Of a stretch of 64,000 nucleotides of DNA, positions 46,726 to 57,479 are shown piece after piece (the first letter of the stretch is position 1; each line of letters opens with the position of its first letter). The position numbers and the translations under genes are program-made. This stretch comes from Heterodera schachtii (lineage: Eukaryota > Nematoda > Chromadorea > Rhabditida > Heteroderidae), in NCBI GenBank assembly GCA_023374025.1, contig SIJG01000010.1:212517-276516 (forward strand), in the 5' to 3' direction. The notes beneath the pieces were generated by a model that was given only the letters and a program-made list of their open reading frames with translations, was not told the DNA's origin and searched no databases.

Positions 46726-49395
46726 ATGTCAGATTTGTCCGACGACTATTCCCACGTGGGCGACTACGAGCTGAGGCAGGAGCTGATCAAATGGGATAAG
46801 TTGAGAAATCGACGTGCCAACAAATCTCTCAAAATGCCACCCACTGACATTGGCACCAGCAGCAAATTGCCAGCAAACGGCAAAGACAATGGCTTCGGAC
46901 CGCTGCCAGAAAATGGTTAATGTTTTCTTGGAAGTGTTTTTTAGGCGCTGGGCATGCCTTGGCATTCTTTTGTTTCGAAATCCGAACCCGGACTCGAATT
47001 TTTCAAAAAAAGAATTTTGGTATTGGCCAATTAAGAAAAAATTATGTTCAAACAAACTGAAGATTGGACGCCTAAAATGCAATAGAGCCGGGTACTTCAA
47101 TGTTTTGCTACCCCCGCACCCCCCCCCCCCCCCTCGAAAAATTTATTGTTTTTTCGAGGTCACTCACTGATCACATGAATATACATACATCTGCTGGTCA
47201 TCAATTTTACAAAAATGACATTGATTTTATGGAAATTTAACATTTTTTGAGGGGGTGGGGGGTAGTAAAAAACGTGCCAGGTGATTTCGTCGACAGAGTG
47301 ATTTCGACAGTGTGATTTCGACAATGATTGATCTCGACAATGAGTGATTTCGACAGTAAACTATTTCGCTTTTTTTCACTGTCTGCGTGTGATTTCGACA
47401 GAAAGAGAATTCGACAGTAAGTGAGTTCGACAGTATCAGAAAAATTGTGAATTCGACAGTGATTGATTTCGACAGTACCGATAATTTTTTTAAAAACACG
47501 AGCATATAAAAAATTGGAGCCGAAAACGAAGTGATACAGTTGTGGAAAAAAGTCTTGACTCAAGAATCTTGAGTCAAGATGATCTTGATTCAAACATAAA
47601 AAACAAACTTATAGTTCATTTAAAAATCTGAGATTGTTCACGCTTGCTTATATTTTTATCCTGATCAAAACATTCTTTTACACTAACTTGATCAGATCAC
47701 TCCTTCATGGTGATCAGGAGACCACAAAAATGTTGAAAATAGTGAAAATTTCGAAAAAAATTCTAGGAGGTTGGGAAAATTTCCAAGGAAAATTTCGATA
47801 ACCTCATTTTAAAGAGCAGAAAATTTACTACCGAATTTTCTTGAATGGTCGGGCTACGACTTGTACAAAAAAGTTATACCTGGTTGAAATAATGGTAAAA
47901 ATTATAAAGGAATGGTGACAGGGAGAACAAAACCACGACCCACAAGCCCCGTCGGATTTTGAAACCCGTGATCTTTGATTTATCTTTGAGCGTGCTCATA
48001 TCACTTCGTTTTCGGCTCCAATTTTTTATATGCTCGTGTTTTTAAAAAAATTATCGGTACTGTCGAAATCAATCACTGTCGAATTCACAATTTTTCTGAT
48101 ACTGTCGAACTCACTTACTGTCGAATTCTCTTGCTGTCGAAATCACACGCAGACAGTGAAAAAAAGCGAAATAGTTTACTGTCGAAATCACTCACTGTCG
48201 AGATCAATCATTGTCGAAATCACACTGTCGAAATCACTCACTGTCGAAATCAACCACTGTCGAAATCACATAGCACCGTAAAAAACACTGAAGTACCACC
48301 TATAGACGTTGAAAACAAATGACCCAGGGTTAGAGTTAAACAAACAATGAAATGAAGCCTTAATGACATTTCAAAACCAATGAATGTTCTCCACCATTGT
48401 CACCAATTTTCCGCGTCAAATTTAATTATTATTTAATTAATTCTTTTTTTTTTCTTGATTTTCTAACCCATTTTCAGCCCAATTGAAGCGGAACATTGAA
48501 ACAAAAGTGAGCACCACTGACAGCGAAGAAACTGAGCCGAAGGAGAACAATGTGCCACCAAACGAAAAAGGCAATGGCTATTATCGACCGCCGTCCGACA
48601 ATGTCAAGGAAAATGGTAATATTTTTGTACTTTTTTTGAACACCCATTTTTTCGCATACATTTAACAATTTGTCTTGATTTTCTAACCCATTTCAGCCCA
48701 ATTGAGGCGGAACATCAAAAAAACATTGGGCATAATTGACAGCGACGAGAAAGAAACTGAGCCAAAGGACAAGATCTACCAAATTTTTCCATGGATTATG
48801 GTATGGCTCAATAATTCCACGATTAACTACTAATTCACTATTCATAATTCTATTAAAGCTTCCAAGTCGGAAAGTGACTAAATATGGTTCCCATTTTTAA
48901 CATAAAATGGTTATTCCCTAATATGTATTGCATTTTATCGAGAAATTTTTTGAAATGCCATTGAAATATTAAATTTGGTAGATTAATGGGAAAAAAACAT
49001 GAGCTTAACTCCATTTGCAAAAATTTATTTTTAATAAAATGCAAATGGTGGAATTAATTTAATTTGTACAAACTTTCTTTAAGCTGTTCTTTCGCGTGCT
49101 TCTCATGCTCCTTTCATTCGCTGTGTTGTGCTGCTTTGTCGCCCTTCAATTTCGAACAAACACAACAGACATCAATGTTCGTTTAGTTTTTCTAGTTTTG
49201 TATTTTACCTATTTGCTTTTTTTTCATTTTTTTAAGTGGAGGTCTTTCAACAATTCATTGCCTGCTGACAATGAGCCCCATCTTTTGCAGCCCGTTGATC
49301 CGATTTGGTTGTTTGCCAAATATATTGCTATTGCTGTGGCCATTGTTTGTGTTTCACTGCTCCTGCTGTTGATTTGGATGATTTCTTACATGTAA
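46726..49395 (+). CDS. HPF1-derived membrane chimera C
   Basis: Exons 46726-46915, 48478-48615, 48697-48800, 49084-49176 and 49237-49395 join in phase to about 227 residues. The front (NRRANKSLKMPPTDIGTSSK, NGKDNGFGPLPENG) and two HPF1-exon-5-like exons (LKRNIETKVSTTDSEETEPK; LRRNIKKTLGIIDSDEKETE) are as in chimera B, but SWVQ has become PWIM. The hydrophobic exon is LFFRVLLMLLSFAVLCCFVA. The last exon has sequons (NTT, NNS) and ends right after the second helix (AIAVAIVCVSLLLLLIWMIS), so this member has no coiled-coil tail. Intron 1 contains a 1-kb inverted-repeat element (47274-48278). An apparently intact gene, but expression is unknown. Confidence 0.72.
47274..48278. mobile_element. 1.0-kb fold-back element with internally repeated arms
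   Basis: Flanked by the 8-bp direct repeat TAAAAAAC (47266-47273 and 48279-48286). The sister intron at 44545-44560 has the uninterrupted site. The arms are about 260 bp, inverted. The outer part of each is made of many copies of a 13-15-bp word, TGATTTCGACAG or its complement CTGTCGAAATCA. The inner part holds GGAGCCGAAAACGAAGTGAT. The 470-bp centre is unique and has no transposase-like frame. It resembles Foldback-type or non-autonomous hAT-like elements in arm design and in the length of the target duplication. Confidence 0.85.
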
Positions 49396-49939
49396 AGTCA
49401 TGACTTTTTCTGCAGACTTTAAATTAAATGACCTTTATAAATTTGTTTGAAAGTTCTATCATTCATTTCTGTGACTTTTCTATGTTTGATTTAAACCATT
49501 TTTAGACAAAAATCCAAAATTTGGGTTTCGAGTTTTTGTTCGAATTTGGGTCCGGTGTTCGGAATTGGCCAAAACGTATGCCGGATTCGTGATTATCGAC
49601 CTCTAAAAGCCCAGAAAGTGTTTTCATGACTACAATTTTTGAAATTTTCTTCCCAAAAAAGGGGGGGGGGGCAGATAGGTACACTATTACCAAATTATTA
49701 ACAAAAATGCAATAAAAAAGAAAATACACCCTAGAGAACCGAAAATTTAAAAAACATCCCTGAGAAATTAAAAATTTCTCAAAAATTCATCTCCAAAATT
49801 TCCCATATGAAGAATTTCATTTTAAAATTTATCTGAATTCTGATATATAACATTTTTAAATTAAATTTGACATTTTACACCCTTAAAAATGAAGTTTTTA
49901 TTATGCATGAAAAACAATTAAATTATTTTATAAAACACT
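49396..49939. repeat. Spacer with a half-copy of the fold-back family (49500-49630)
   Basis: TTTTTGTTCGAATTTGGGTC and GATTATCGACCTCTAAAAGC are diverged words of the arm shared with 52800-53110 and 56905-57125. A G10 run follows at 49661. Otherwise this is AT-rich DNA between the convergent 3' ends of chimera C (plus) and the small membrane gene (minus). Confidence 0.5.
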
Positions 49940-50315
49940 CTATCTGCCTTTCAGCAAAATAACGTCTCCTTTCAAATTAATAAACTCTAAATACAATGTG
50001 TTAAAATTTTTAACATGCTCGGTCAATTCTTTTCCAAGTTCCGTCACTTTATTTTTGTTTTCCTGCACATCCTTCAGCAAACTGAACATGCGATTGAGGA
50101 CCACCATAAAGGCACCACAAAACGCAATGCCTAGGCTCGAAGCAGCCAACATCAACGTCACTGATGCAAAAAGGAAATCATTTTTTATCTTATATTCCAA
50201 CGCGAGATCCTGAAAAAATGTATTTAAGCATTGTCAAAGAGTTTATGAAATCTCCTACCTTCATCGAAAAGGACTCGTCGCCCGCGAAAGCACTTTGTAC
50301 AAAAAGCAGGCACAT
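49940..50315 (-). CDS. Small secreted or membrane protein with one helix and a coiled coil
   Basis: Two exons join in phase: 50259-50315 (signal-like MCLLFVQSAFAGDES) and 49940-50209 (stop 49940-49942), about 108 residues. The mature part has a membrane helix (FLFASVTLMLAASSLGIAFC, then GAFMVVL) and a heptad-like charged tail (LLKDVQENKNKVTELGKELT, EHVKNFNTLYLEFINL). The start could lie farther upstream, because the frame is open (WALFM) and an acceptor-like TTTAAG precedes it. A relative lies at 57625-57801. The plan of signal-like helix, helix and coiled-coil tail is like the C-terminal module of the neighbouring chimeras, but sequence similarity is not evident. Family unknown. Confidence 0.65.
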
Positions 50316-50470
50316 AAACAAAGCCCACTTAAAGGAGAGAAAAAATCAACAACTAAATCGTTGATACATATTTCTGAAATTTCTGTAGAATAATGGATAT
50401 AGCTACAAAAAGTCAAAACTTTTTTGCGTTTCATTAAAAAAATGAAAAAGTTGTTTAATTTTGGGGTTTT

Positions 50471-50643
50471 GGCGGCAAATTGTGACGAAACTTGGCACGC
50501 ACCACTCCCGAATTCCCATGCACGCGCGTAATACGTCCCCAAATTGCACGAACACGCGTCTTCGGCCCTCCACCACGTGCGATCGTTTTGTGCCCCTTGT
50601 ACACGCTGACAGCACGCTTGCCAAGAGAGAAGCTGGCATCCGA
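50471..50643 (-). pseudogene. RPL35A exon 2 fragment
   Basis: Begins with the same TTTTTAG acceptor and reads [20 protein letters not shown], then [20 protein letters not shown] and [12 protein letters not shown]. It then leaves homology, with a stop, 16 residues before the normal C-terminus. Unlike the main gene at 30286-30511, it lacks the extra C and stays in the family frame. Exon 1 and the 3' end are missing, so it is a genomic fragment that cannot supply the protein. Confidence 0.9.
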
Positions 50644-50788
50644 CTAAAAACGGGGCCCCGATAAAAAAATTGTTTATAGCTTTTGGTAAAATTTTTTTTT
50701 TGCATGCACAAACCCCAACCTGCTGAACAAGTGGGACGGATGAAGCGGAACTGTTGTCCCATGGTGAAGTCAAGCAGAACGGAAAAAC

Positions 50789-52712
50789 TGAGTCGGGCGC
50801 AAGTGCGGAAAGGTGTGACAAAAAAAGATGCCCGCGCCGTAAAGAAAAAAGCAAGCGGAGCAATGCGCGGAAACGCGAGAGCGGACACACCGCGGACGAC
50901 AGTGTGGCGGAGAGTAGCCAGTGCACCATGATAGGGCTTAAAATTGCAAATATTTGTGTCACTGTCGTAATTTACACTAATTAGCTAATTAGAGAATGAG
51001 TCTAACAAATCAAAAATTGTGAATTTTACCCAGGGGAAAGCAGAATGCCGACCAAAGGTTGGACAAGAGAATTGTTGTTATTCTTGTTGACAAATTCGGC
51101 GGCTTCTTCTTTGATGCCCTCCTGCTCCTGTTTTTGCCCGTTTGATTCAAACCCAGCGGATTTGAAGCGTTCTGCCAATTGGAATGGGTCCATCTCATCA
51201 TCCTGTTGTGTTGTAAAAACTGTTATTACAAAAAACTTGGAAATTACGATTCTAAAAATTAGTTGAAGCCTAAAAATCCAATTGCTTATTTACAAATTTT
51301 TGAGAGTTTACATTTTCCTGTTTTTAAAAGCCTTACAAAGACCGGCACCCAGCCAAATTTGCCGGGAATGTGATCCCGACATAATAGGGATTTGATTCCC
51401 AGGTCAGGATTCAAATCCCGGTGCCGGCAAGGCGCCGTCAGGGAATTTGGATTCTCCAAATCAGAACATTTCTTATAAATACGGACAGATCGGATGCTCA
51501 AATTGAACTTTGCTAAATTGTGCCAAAAATATGAGCATTAAATTATTGCATTCAGAAGTTCAAAACGCAGCACTGACTTGTCGCTGCGCGTCCTCCAACG
51601 GTGCCGTGCCAATGCCGCTCTTCTGTCGACGCACAAGTCGCGCACAGAAGCGGCGCATCAGCGGTGTGTCGGGCTCAACTTCAAGAAGGGCACGATGCGG
51701 CACGGAGTCAATGATGTAGCCCAGCAGCTGTTGGTGTACCAGCTCGTCCGCCCTGGTGAATGGCACGCAAATGTTGGAGAGTAACAGAGTGGAAGAAATT
51801 CGATGGCACACGGTTCGTCGGACGGCGAACACATCAACTGCTCGCCGAGTATACAACCTTCAAAAATAATGCAGATTTTAAGAAAATTATTTGTTCGTGA
51901 GTTCTTTTTTGAAAACGACCCGAGAATTCTTGGCAAGCAACTCAATTTTCATGAATTTGCCAGAATTCATGGTGTTGTTAGCCATATGCTTTTTCGACCT
52001 GAGACTGAAATAAACGATGCCGTTATTGTCCACCAAAAAGACATATGCCAACGTTGCATCCTCCGCGCTGTCCAACACCAAATCGGTGGTGGTGAAACAT
52101 GAAAGTCCGCTCAGTGCAACGCCAACACCGTAAATGTTTGAACTTTGCAAATCCTTTCGGATCAGATTTGTCGTCAACATGAGCACCTTAAAAGCGTGGT
52201 TAAAAAATTGAGGAGAAAAAAAGCAAGAGGAGGGGGTTAGCCTTAGCCGATTTTTTTTCTTTCGAGGAAAAAATTTGAGAATTTTGGTAATAATTTTGAA
52301 CGGATTTGTAACAAAAGTCATGCTACCCCCCTGCACTGGTGTTTTTAAATTTTTGAAAAATCCAGGGCCCTAAACACAGACATCGGTTTCGTCATTGAAT
52401 GCTTGCACCGCCGCCAAATAACCAATGCGTTTTTCGCTGTAACGTGTGCTGGACATCACTTCAATGATGTTAAATGCTGTCCAGGAAATGTCGTAGCCGA
52501 GCACTTGCAGCTAAATTTGGAGAGGAAAAATGTATTATATTGTAATACAGGGAACGTGAAATGGAAAATTCAATGAAATTTAAATGAAAACAATTTTGAA
52601 TGAATGAAAAATGTTGCTTTATTGCATAGGATAAAATGATCAATATCTTTTTTATTTTTTAAACAAAGAACTTCACACTCCAACTGGCAGGGCAGCAAAC
52701 TTTTGTTACACA
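50789..52712 (-). pseudogene. Duplicated segment copy 1 with AP-3 delta adaptin fragments
   Basis: Nearly identical to 58078-60043. On the minus strand, 52382-52510 (LQVLGYDISWTAFNIIEVMS, KRIGYLAAVQAFNDETD) and about 52079-52186 (VLMLTTNLIRKDLQSSNIYG, VALSGLSCFTTTDL) are two consecutive exons of the AP-3 delta trunk, which acts in vesicle budding to lysosomes. The rest of delta is absent. Downstream, 51570-51856 is open (LLSNICVPFTRADELVHQQL, LGYIIDSVPHRALLEVEPDT) and 51040-51203 reads DEMDPFQLAERFKSAGF. I recognise neither. They could belong to the same decayed gene or to a second one. Lack of the first delta exons and abrupt loss of homology make this a fragment. Confidence 0.7.
51342..51428 (+). 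tRNA. tRNA-like sequence in duplicated segment, copy 1
   Basis: CCGGCAC at 51342 pairs perfectly with GTGCCGG at 51421-51427. A T arm with GATTCAAATCC (B-box form) and a GATCCC...GGGATT anticodon-like stem lie between. The D-arm region CAGCCAAATTTGCCGG resembles an A box. Length and a possible long variable arm suggest Leu/Ser type, but the anticodon loop is the wrong size, so I call it tRNA-like. It is repeated at 58626-58712. Confidence 0.45.
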
Positions 52713-52734
52713 TTTTCACTTCATAATAAAATTC

Positions 52735-53180
52735 GATACTTTTTAATTATCTGTACTCAGATTTTCATAAAAAAAATTTTTTGAGATAAACTTGTTTTAG
52801 AGGTTTTCGGGGTCTGGAAAACCGATTCTGGCACCTGTTTTGACCCAATCTGAACCCCAAACCCGGATTCGAACAAAAAAATTCAAAATCCTTAATTCAC
52901 ATTTTATACACAAAATTGCTACGAGTCGTCGTCCTGGCATTTTTTGGTTATGCGAGTCGTCGTCGTGGCATAGTGAAGCGATTTTGTGTTTTAAAATGTG
53001 AATTTTTTGAAAAATGGATTTTGAATTTTTTTTTGTTCGAATCCGAGTTCGGGGTTCGAATTGGGTCAAAACAGATGCCAGAATCGGTTTTCCCGACCCC
53101 GAAAACCCCTAAAACAAGTTTATCTCAAAATTTTTTTAATTTTTTTTTGAAAATCTGAGTACAGATAACTAACAAGTACC
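52735..53180. mobile_element. 446-bp fold-back element with target duplication and empty site
   Basis: Bounded by the 8-bp direct repeat TAAAATTC (52727-52734 and 53181-53188). The paralog at 60061-60068 has a single TAAAATTC with continuous flanks, which proves insertion (or precise loss). The arms are long and near-perfect: TTATCTGTACTCAGATTTTC, then AGATAAACTTGTTTTAGAGG and GGTTTTCGGGGTC, with complements on the right. The centre has GAGTCGTCGT repeats. No coding frame is apparent. The half-arms at 30815, 42515, 49500 and 56905 are its relatives. Confidence 0.88.
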
Positions 53181-53188
53181 TAAAATTC

Positions 53189-53984
53189 TTTCAATTTTTG
53201 CAAATTCGGTAACATAATATTTAGTGTTTGTATATTTGGTTCCCCCAAATTCTTGAAGGTTTCTCGGGGGGCGCTAACCAGGGATCTGACGACATCCATT
53301 ATATCCAATTTTGAATGTCTAACCTAAATTCAAGCAAAAAAGCAAACTCCGAAAAACTTAGTTTTTGCTTTTTGTTCGAGTCCGGGTAAGAGGTTTGTCA
53401 AAATTGGTATAAGATTAGTGACCCACGAAAAACCAATAAAACAAGTTTTCACGAAAAAAAAGGCCCTCACCCTGTGGTTTTTCGGAGTGCCCGAACAGCA
53501 AAAATAATTCCCAGGGAAAGAACAAATTTAAATTTTTTTTTAATTTTTAAATTAAATTTGTCACTTATTTATTCTGGCATAATGTTATAAGTTAAACAAT
53601 TTGAACAAAAAAATGACTACCTACTTCTTTACCCCAAATTCTGAAGGGTTCTCGGGAAGCGCTAACCAGGGACTGAAAAATTTTAAATGGACATTTTAAA
53701 TTAAATTTGTCACTTATTTATTTATTCTGGCATAATGTTATAAGGATAAAAATGACGAAAAAGCCTGGGTTTCCTAGATAAAAAATAGGGTTCGAACCCC
53801 GCCCCCGTCCCCGCTACTCAGACCCCCGCCCCACGGGGCTCGAACCCCAATAAAAATTTTAGAAAAGTTTGTTATTTCAAATAACCGAGTTTTTCAAGTT
53901 ATCAAAAAATGATTAAGGTACACAGATTAAAACAGATTTTCTAGATTTATATTGCTGATTTCGTCTATTCCGTACTATTTGCAA
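53189..53984. repeat. Spacer duplicated at 60069-60686
   Basis: Contains words shared with the later copy: GGTTCTCGGGAAGCGCTAAC, AAAACAAGTTTTCACG, TTCTGGCATAATGTTATAA, AAAAGCCTGGGTTTCCTAGA and CCCCGCCCCCGTCCCC. An internal duplication of about 180 bp (53500-53600 and 53640-53745) is present only here. No coding evidence. It precedes the first exon of chimera F. Confidence 0.65.
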
Positions 53985-56694
53985 ATGACGAAACCGCGTA
54001 ACAAAAAAACTCCCCAAAAACCACCCAGCGACGCTGGCAACAAAGTGCCACCAAACGAAAAAGGCAATGGCAATCGATCGCAGTCCGACAATGCAAAGGA
54101 AAAAAATGGTAATATTTCGTGTTTTTTTTTTTCTGGTAATCTGAGGCGCTGGGCACGAACCTGGCATTCTTTTGTCTCAAATCCGAACCCGGACTCGAAT
54201 TTTCTGAAAATTGATAGCCCTAAGAATCCTTCCTCTATTAGCCTGCAAAATTTCAAAAAATTTTGTTGGATTTCGAAAAAGATTAGAGTTAAACAAACAA
54301 GGAAATGAAGCCTTATTGACATTTCAAAACCAAATGTTCTCCACCATTGTCACCAATTTTCCGCGTCAAATTTAATTATTATTTTTTAAAGTTTTTCTTG
54401 ATTTCCTAACCCAATTTCAGCCCAATTGAAGCGCGAAATCAAAGAAATATTGGGCATAATTGACAGCGAAGAGAAGGAAACTGAGCCAAAGGGGAAAAAG
54501 TTCTGCGAAATGTTTTCATGGGTTCAGGTATGGGTCAATCAATGTTCAACTGTTAACAATAAGACAGAAATTCTCAAAAGTACCAAATTTTAATTTTCTT
54601 AAAGAATGGCCTGCACAATCGTAAATTTGTCATTTTTGGACAAAATATGTTGGTAAATGCACTCAAGTTTTCAAAATTTTCTTGGCGGTGCCTTTTGACA
54701 CCGCCGAACCTTCCCTGTTTTCCCCAAAAGTTATTTGGAAAAAATGCCGCAAAAAAGTGGTAATAATTAGAGACCGAGATTTCCAAATCTGCCGGACCGG
54801 ACTGGTATTTTCAAAAAGTACCGGATTCTGGATCCGGTCTCTCATAATCCGGTCAATCCGGTAATCCGGTCAATCCCTATTTTTCAAATTGCCGGATCCG
54901 TAACCGGATTCCGGATTGGTAAAAATTTAGATTTCAATGTTAATTTAGGGAAAAAACCCGCAAAATGTCATCAATTATATGTAAAATTCGGTGCACCAGA
55001 AAATGTCGCCATAGAAAAAACAATGCGCCGAAAAAATAAAAATAAAATTTCAAGAAAAAATTTAAAAAAATTTAGTTTTTTATTTTTGAAAACCTATGTT
55101 TAATGGAAAAATAATAATAATGTTTTTTTGCGGCGCCCTTATCACAAAAGAAACTTTGGTAATGGGGCCGGCGGTGCCGATAGGCGCCGCCGGGAAAATT
55201 TTTGAAAATTTGATGCACAATTTGTTAACAGATTTTTACCAAAAATGACCATTTTTTGCTTTTTTGGGCCAATTTTTTAAAAAGAAAAAAATTTTGGAGG
55301 CCCCCCAGCGGTGTCGATAGGCTCCGCGGGGGAAAATTTTGAAAATTTGACCATTTAAAGTTAAAGACATTATGCCAAAGAGATATTTTTCAAAGAAAAA
55401 TGAACAAAAGTGAAGGATTTTGGGTTGAGACAGAGCAGGACCGGATCCGGTCATGAATTCGCCGGACCGGACCGGATTGGCATTTTCAAAAACAACCGGA
55501 TTCGGGATCCGGTCTCTCATAATCCGGTCAATCTATGTAATCCGGTCAATCCCTATTTTTCCAAAAAATCGCCGGACCGGATTCCTGATCCAGGAAAATC
55601 CGGTACCGGATCCGGTCCGGCTCGGTTTCTAGTAATAATACAACAACAACAAAAAGGGTCGTCGCCCGGGGGAGAGGGTATCGGTATCTCTCCAAGCCTA
55701 AGTCCTCATTTGTCAGAGCGTGCGTTCCTTAAGTTTCAAAAAATTTTTAAAGATTACCAATTAAGTCTTAATTTTTAGAAAATCTGACCGAACTTACAAA
55801 TCTGGAAAACCCTAAAAAAAATTCTTACAATTAATCTTTTTTTCAAAAAAAAAATTTGATTTTATTAAAACTTCTTCAAAGTTATCTCTCTCTCTCTCTC
55901 TGTCCAAAGTGCCGTAATTTCTCATTTCATTTAAGCTGTTCTTTTGCTTGGCTTTCCTGCTCCTTTCATTCGCTGTGTTCTGCTACTGTGCTTCAAATAA
56001 AACTCAAACAAACACAACAATGGACACTGTTCGTTTGCTCCTTTTTTGAGGGAGCGGGGGGATGCACTTCACCCCCCATGAAAAAAAAAAAAAAATTAAA
56101 CACATGCCTCAAAATCCCCTAAATTTTTTTAAGAACCAGAGATGCCATTGAAATTTTTGCTGTTTTCAAAACGTGATTACTAAAACTAAATTTGAACAAA
56201 AAGCACCGTTCGTCAATTTCAGGCTAAAAATTACAATGGGAAACAAACATAAGCCAATAGCCAGAAAAAAAATTTGGAGGGGGGGGGGGGGGAAATACGA
56301 AGGCTTTTTTTTTGTTGCTTTTCGGGCCAAAAAAATTCTACAGCACTACATTATTCTTATGTGTATTTTATGTATCCATTTTTTTCAGCCGATCCATTCC
56401 AACAGTTCTTCCGTGCCTTCCAATGTCCCTGAGCCACCCTTTTTGGTGGTTTGGTATCCCGTGCTCAATGCCATCGTATTTTACATTGTCACTTGCTCAG
56501 TCATCGTTGTCTATATTGCTGTCTTCTCATTACTTGTGTATATGTTTTGTATGTCACGTCGCTTTTCGGCCATTGCGAAGCGTGAAGAAGCTGAGAAGAT
56601 GAATGATTTGTATGCGAAAATTGAGGCAGAAATAGACGAGGAAGAGCTGGAGATGGCTGAGTTTGATGCCAATTTGAGATGGGATGAGACTTGA
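53985..56694 (+). CDS. HPF1-derived membrane chimera F
   Basis: Exons 53985-54108, 54421-54527, 55936-56028 and 56389-56694 join in phase to about 209 residues. It starts at the Met of the conserved LQM motif (YYLQ-MTKPRNKKTPQKPPSD), so its front is shorter than in chimeras B and C, then has NGNRSQSDNAKEKNG and an HPF1-exon-5-like exon (LKREIKEILGIIDSEEKETE, KKFCEMFSWVQ). Then come LFFCLAFLLLSFAVFCYCAS, sequons NKT, NTT and NSS, a second helix (AIVFYIVTCSVIVVYIAVFS) and the longest charged tail of the family (KREEAEKMNDLYAKIEAEID, EEELEMAEFDAN). Closest to chimera B in the C-terminal half. No damage seen. Intron 2 is enlarged by GC-rich repeats. Confidence 0.75.
54765..55650. repeat. CCGGACCGG-rich composite repeat in an intron of chimera F
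   Basis: Two direct copies (about 54770-54910 and 55425-55640) of a block rich in CCGGACCGGA, GGATCCGGTCTCTCATAATC and CCGGTCAATCC flank AT-rich sequence with GGCGGTGCCGATAGGCGCCG-like palindromes. The paralogous intron of chimera B (45077-45290) lacks it, so it was inserted or expanded after duplication. It may be a composite of short palindromic elements. Confidence 0.65.
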
Positions 56695-57479
56695 AGAGAT
56701 GGAAATGCGCGCACAATAATGGTGGTGTGTAAAGGCATAAATAATCAAATCAAAATTTTTATTTGTTTTTAGTTTTTTTTTTTTGCAATTTTTTGGTATA
56801 GTGAAATACAAAACAACATCAACTAAAAAAAATACATTTGATCACTAGGGCTGGGCTGGTAATTACCGTAACTTTTCGAAAATTTTTTAATGTTTTCAAA
56901 ATTACGAAAACATGTTTCTAAGGGTTTTTGAGGTCGCAGACCACGAATCCGGCATCCATTTCGACCAATTCCGAATCCCGGACCATTTTTAGACCAAAAA
57001 TGCGAAATTCGCAAAATTTTAAGTTTCGACTTTTTGATCGATTTCGGGTCCGGTATTCGGAATTGGTCGAAATGGATACCGTATTCGTGATCAGCGACCC
57101 CGAAAACCTAAGAAAAGGTGTTTTACCCAACTTTAAAAATTGTAATTTTTACAAAAAAATTTATTGGGGACAAACCATAATAGAGCCGGCCCCCCTCCAA
57201 TTAAAGGCCCCTTTTTACAAAAAACAAGGATTCTTGGGCTTTAACGATGCCAAAAGCGAAATCTGATTTTAGATTCTTCCCGACATTTTGCTCCTCAAGG
57301 GGTAGGGGAGCAACCTTGCAATATTCGAATTGTGAATATTGCCCTTGTAGAAAGATGTCAAAACAAAAATCGTCTTTATTTGTAAATATAACTTTTCGTG
57401 AGCATGTAATTGGAATATGTAGAAAAAATATGAAAATTCCGCTTTTAATTCTCATCGTACTGTTCACCTATTTTTTAAG
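56695..57479. repeat. Spacer with a fold-back copy (56905-57125)
   Basis: The inverted arms AAGGGTTTTTGAGGTCGCAG...ATTTCGACCAATTCCGAATC and GGAATTGGTCGAAATGGATA...GACCCCGAAAACCTAAG surround a short centre with CGAAATTCGC. This is a complete small member of the family of 52735-53180. The rest is the 3' end of chimera F and AT-rich spacer. Confidence 0.6.

Noticed and set aside
47227..47593. Repeat proteins (VEITLSKS/CRNHT types) over the fold-back arms
   Set aside because: Translations of the 13-15-bp arm word in both orientations; mirrored at 48030-48322. No coding logic.
50261..50962. 233-codon open frame on the minus strand
   Set aside because: It crosses the RPL35A fragment in the wrong frame and the small membrane gene's first exon in another frame. 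The family-like reading is in different frames, so this is a chance open frame.
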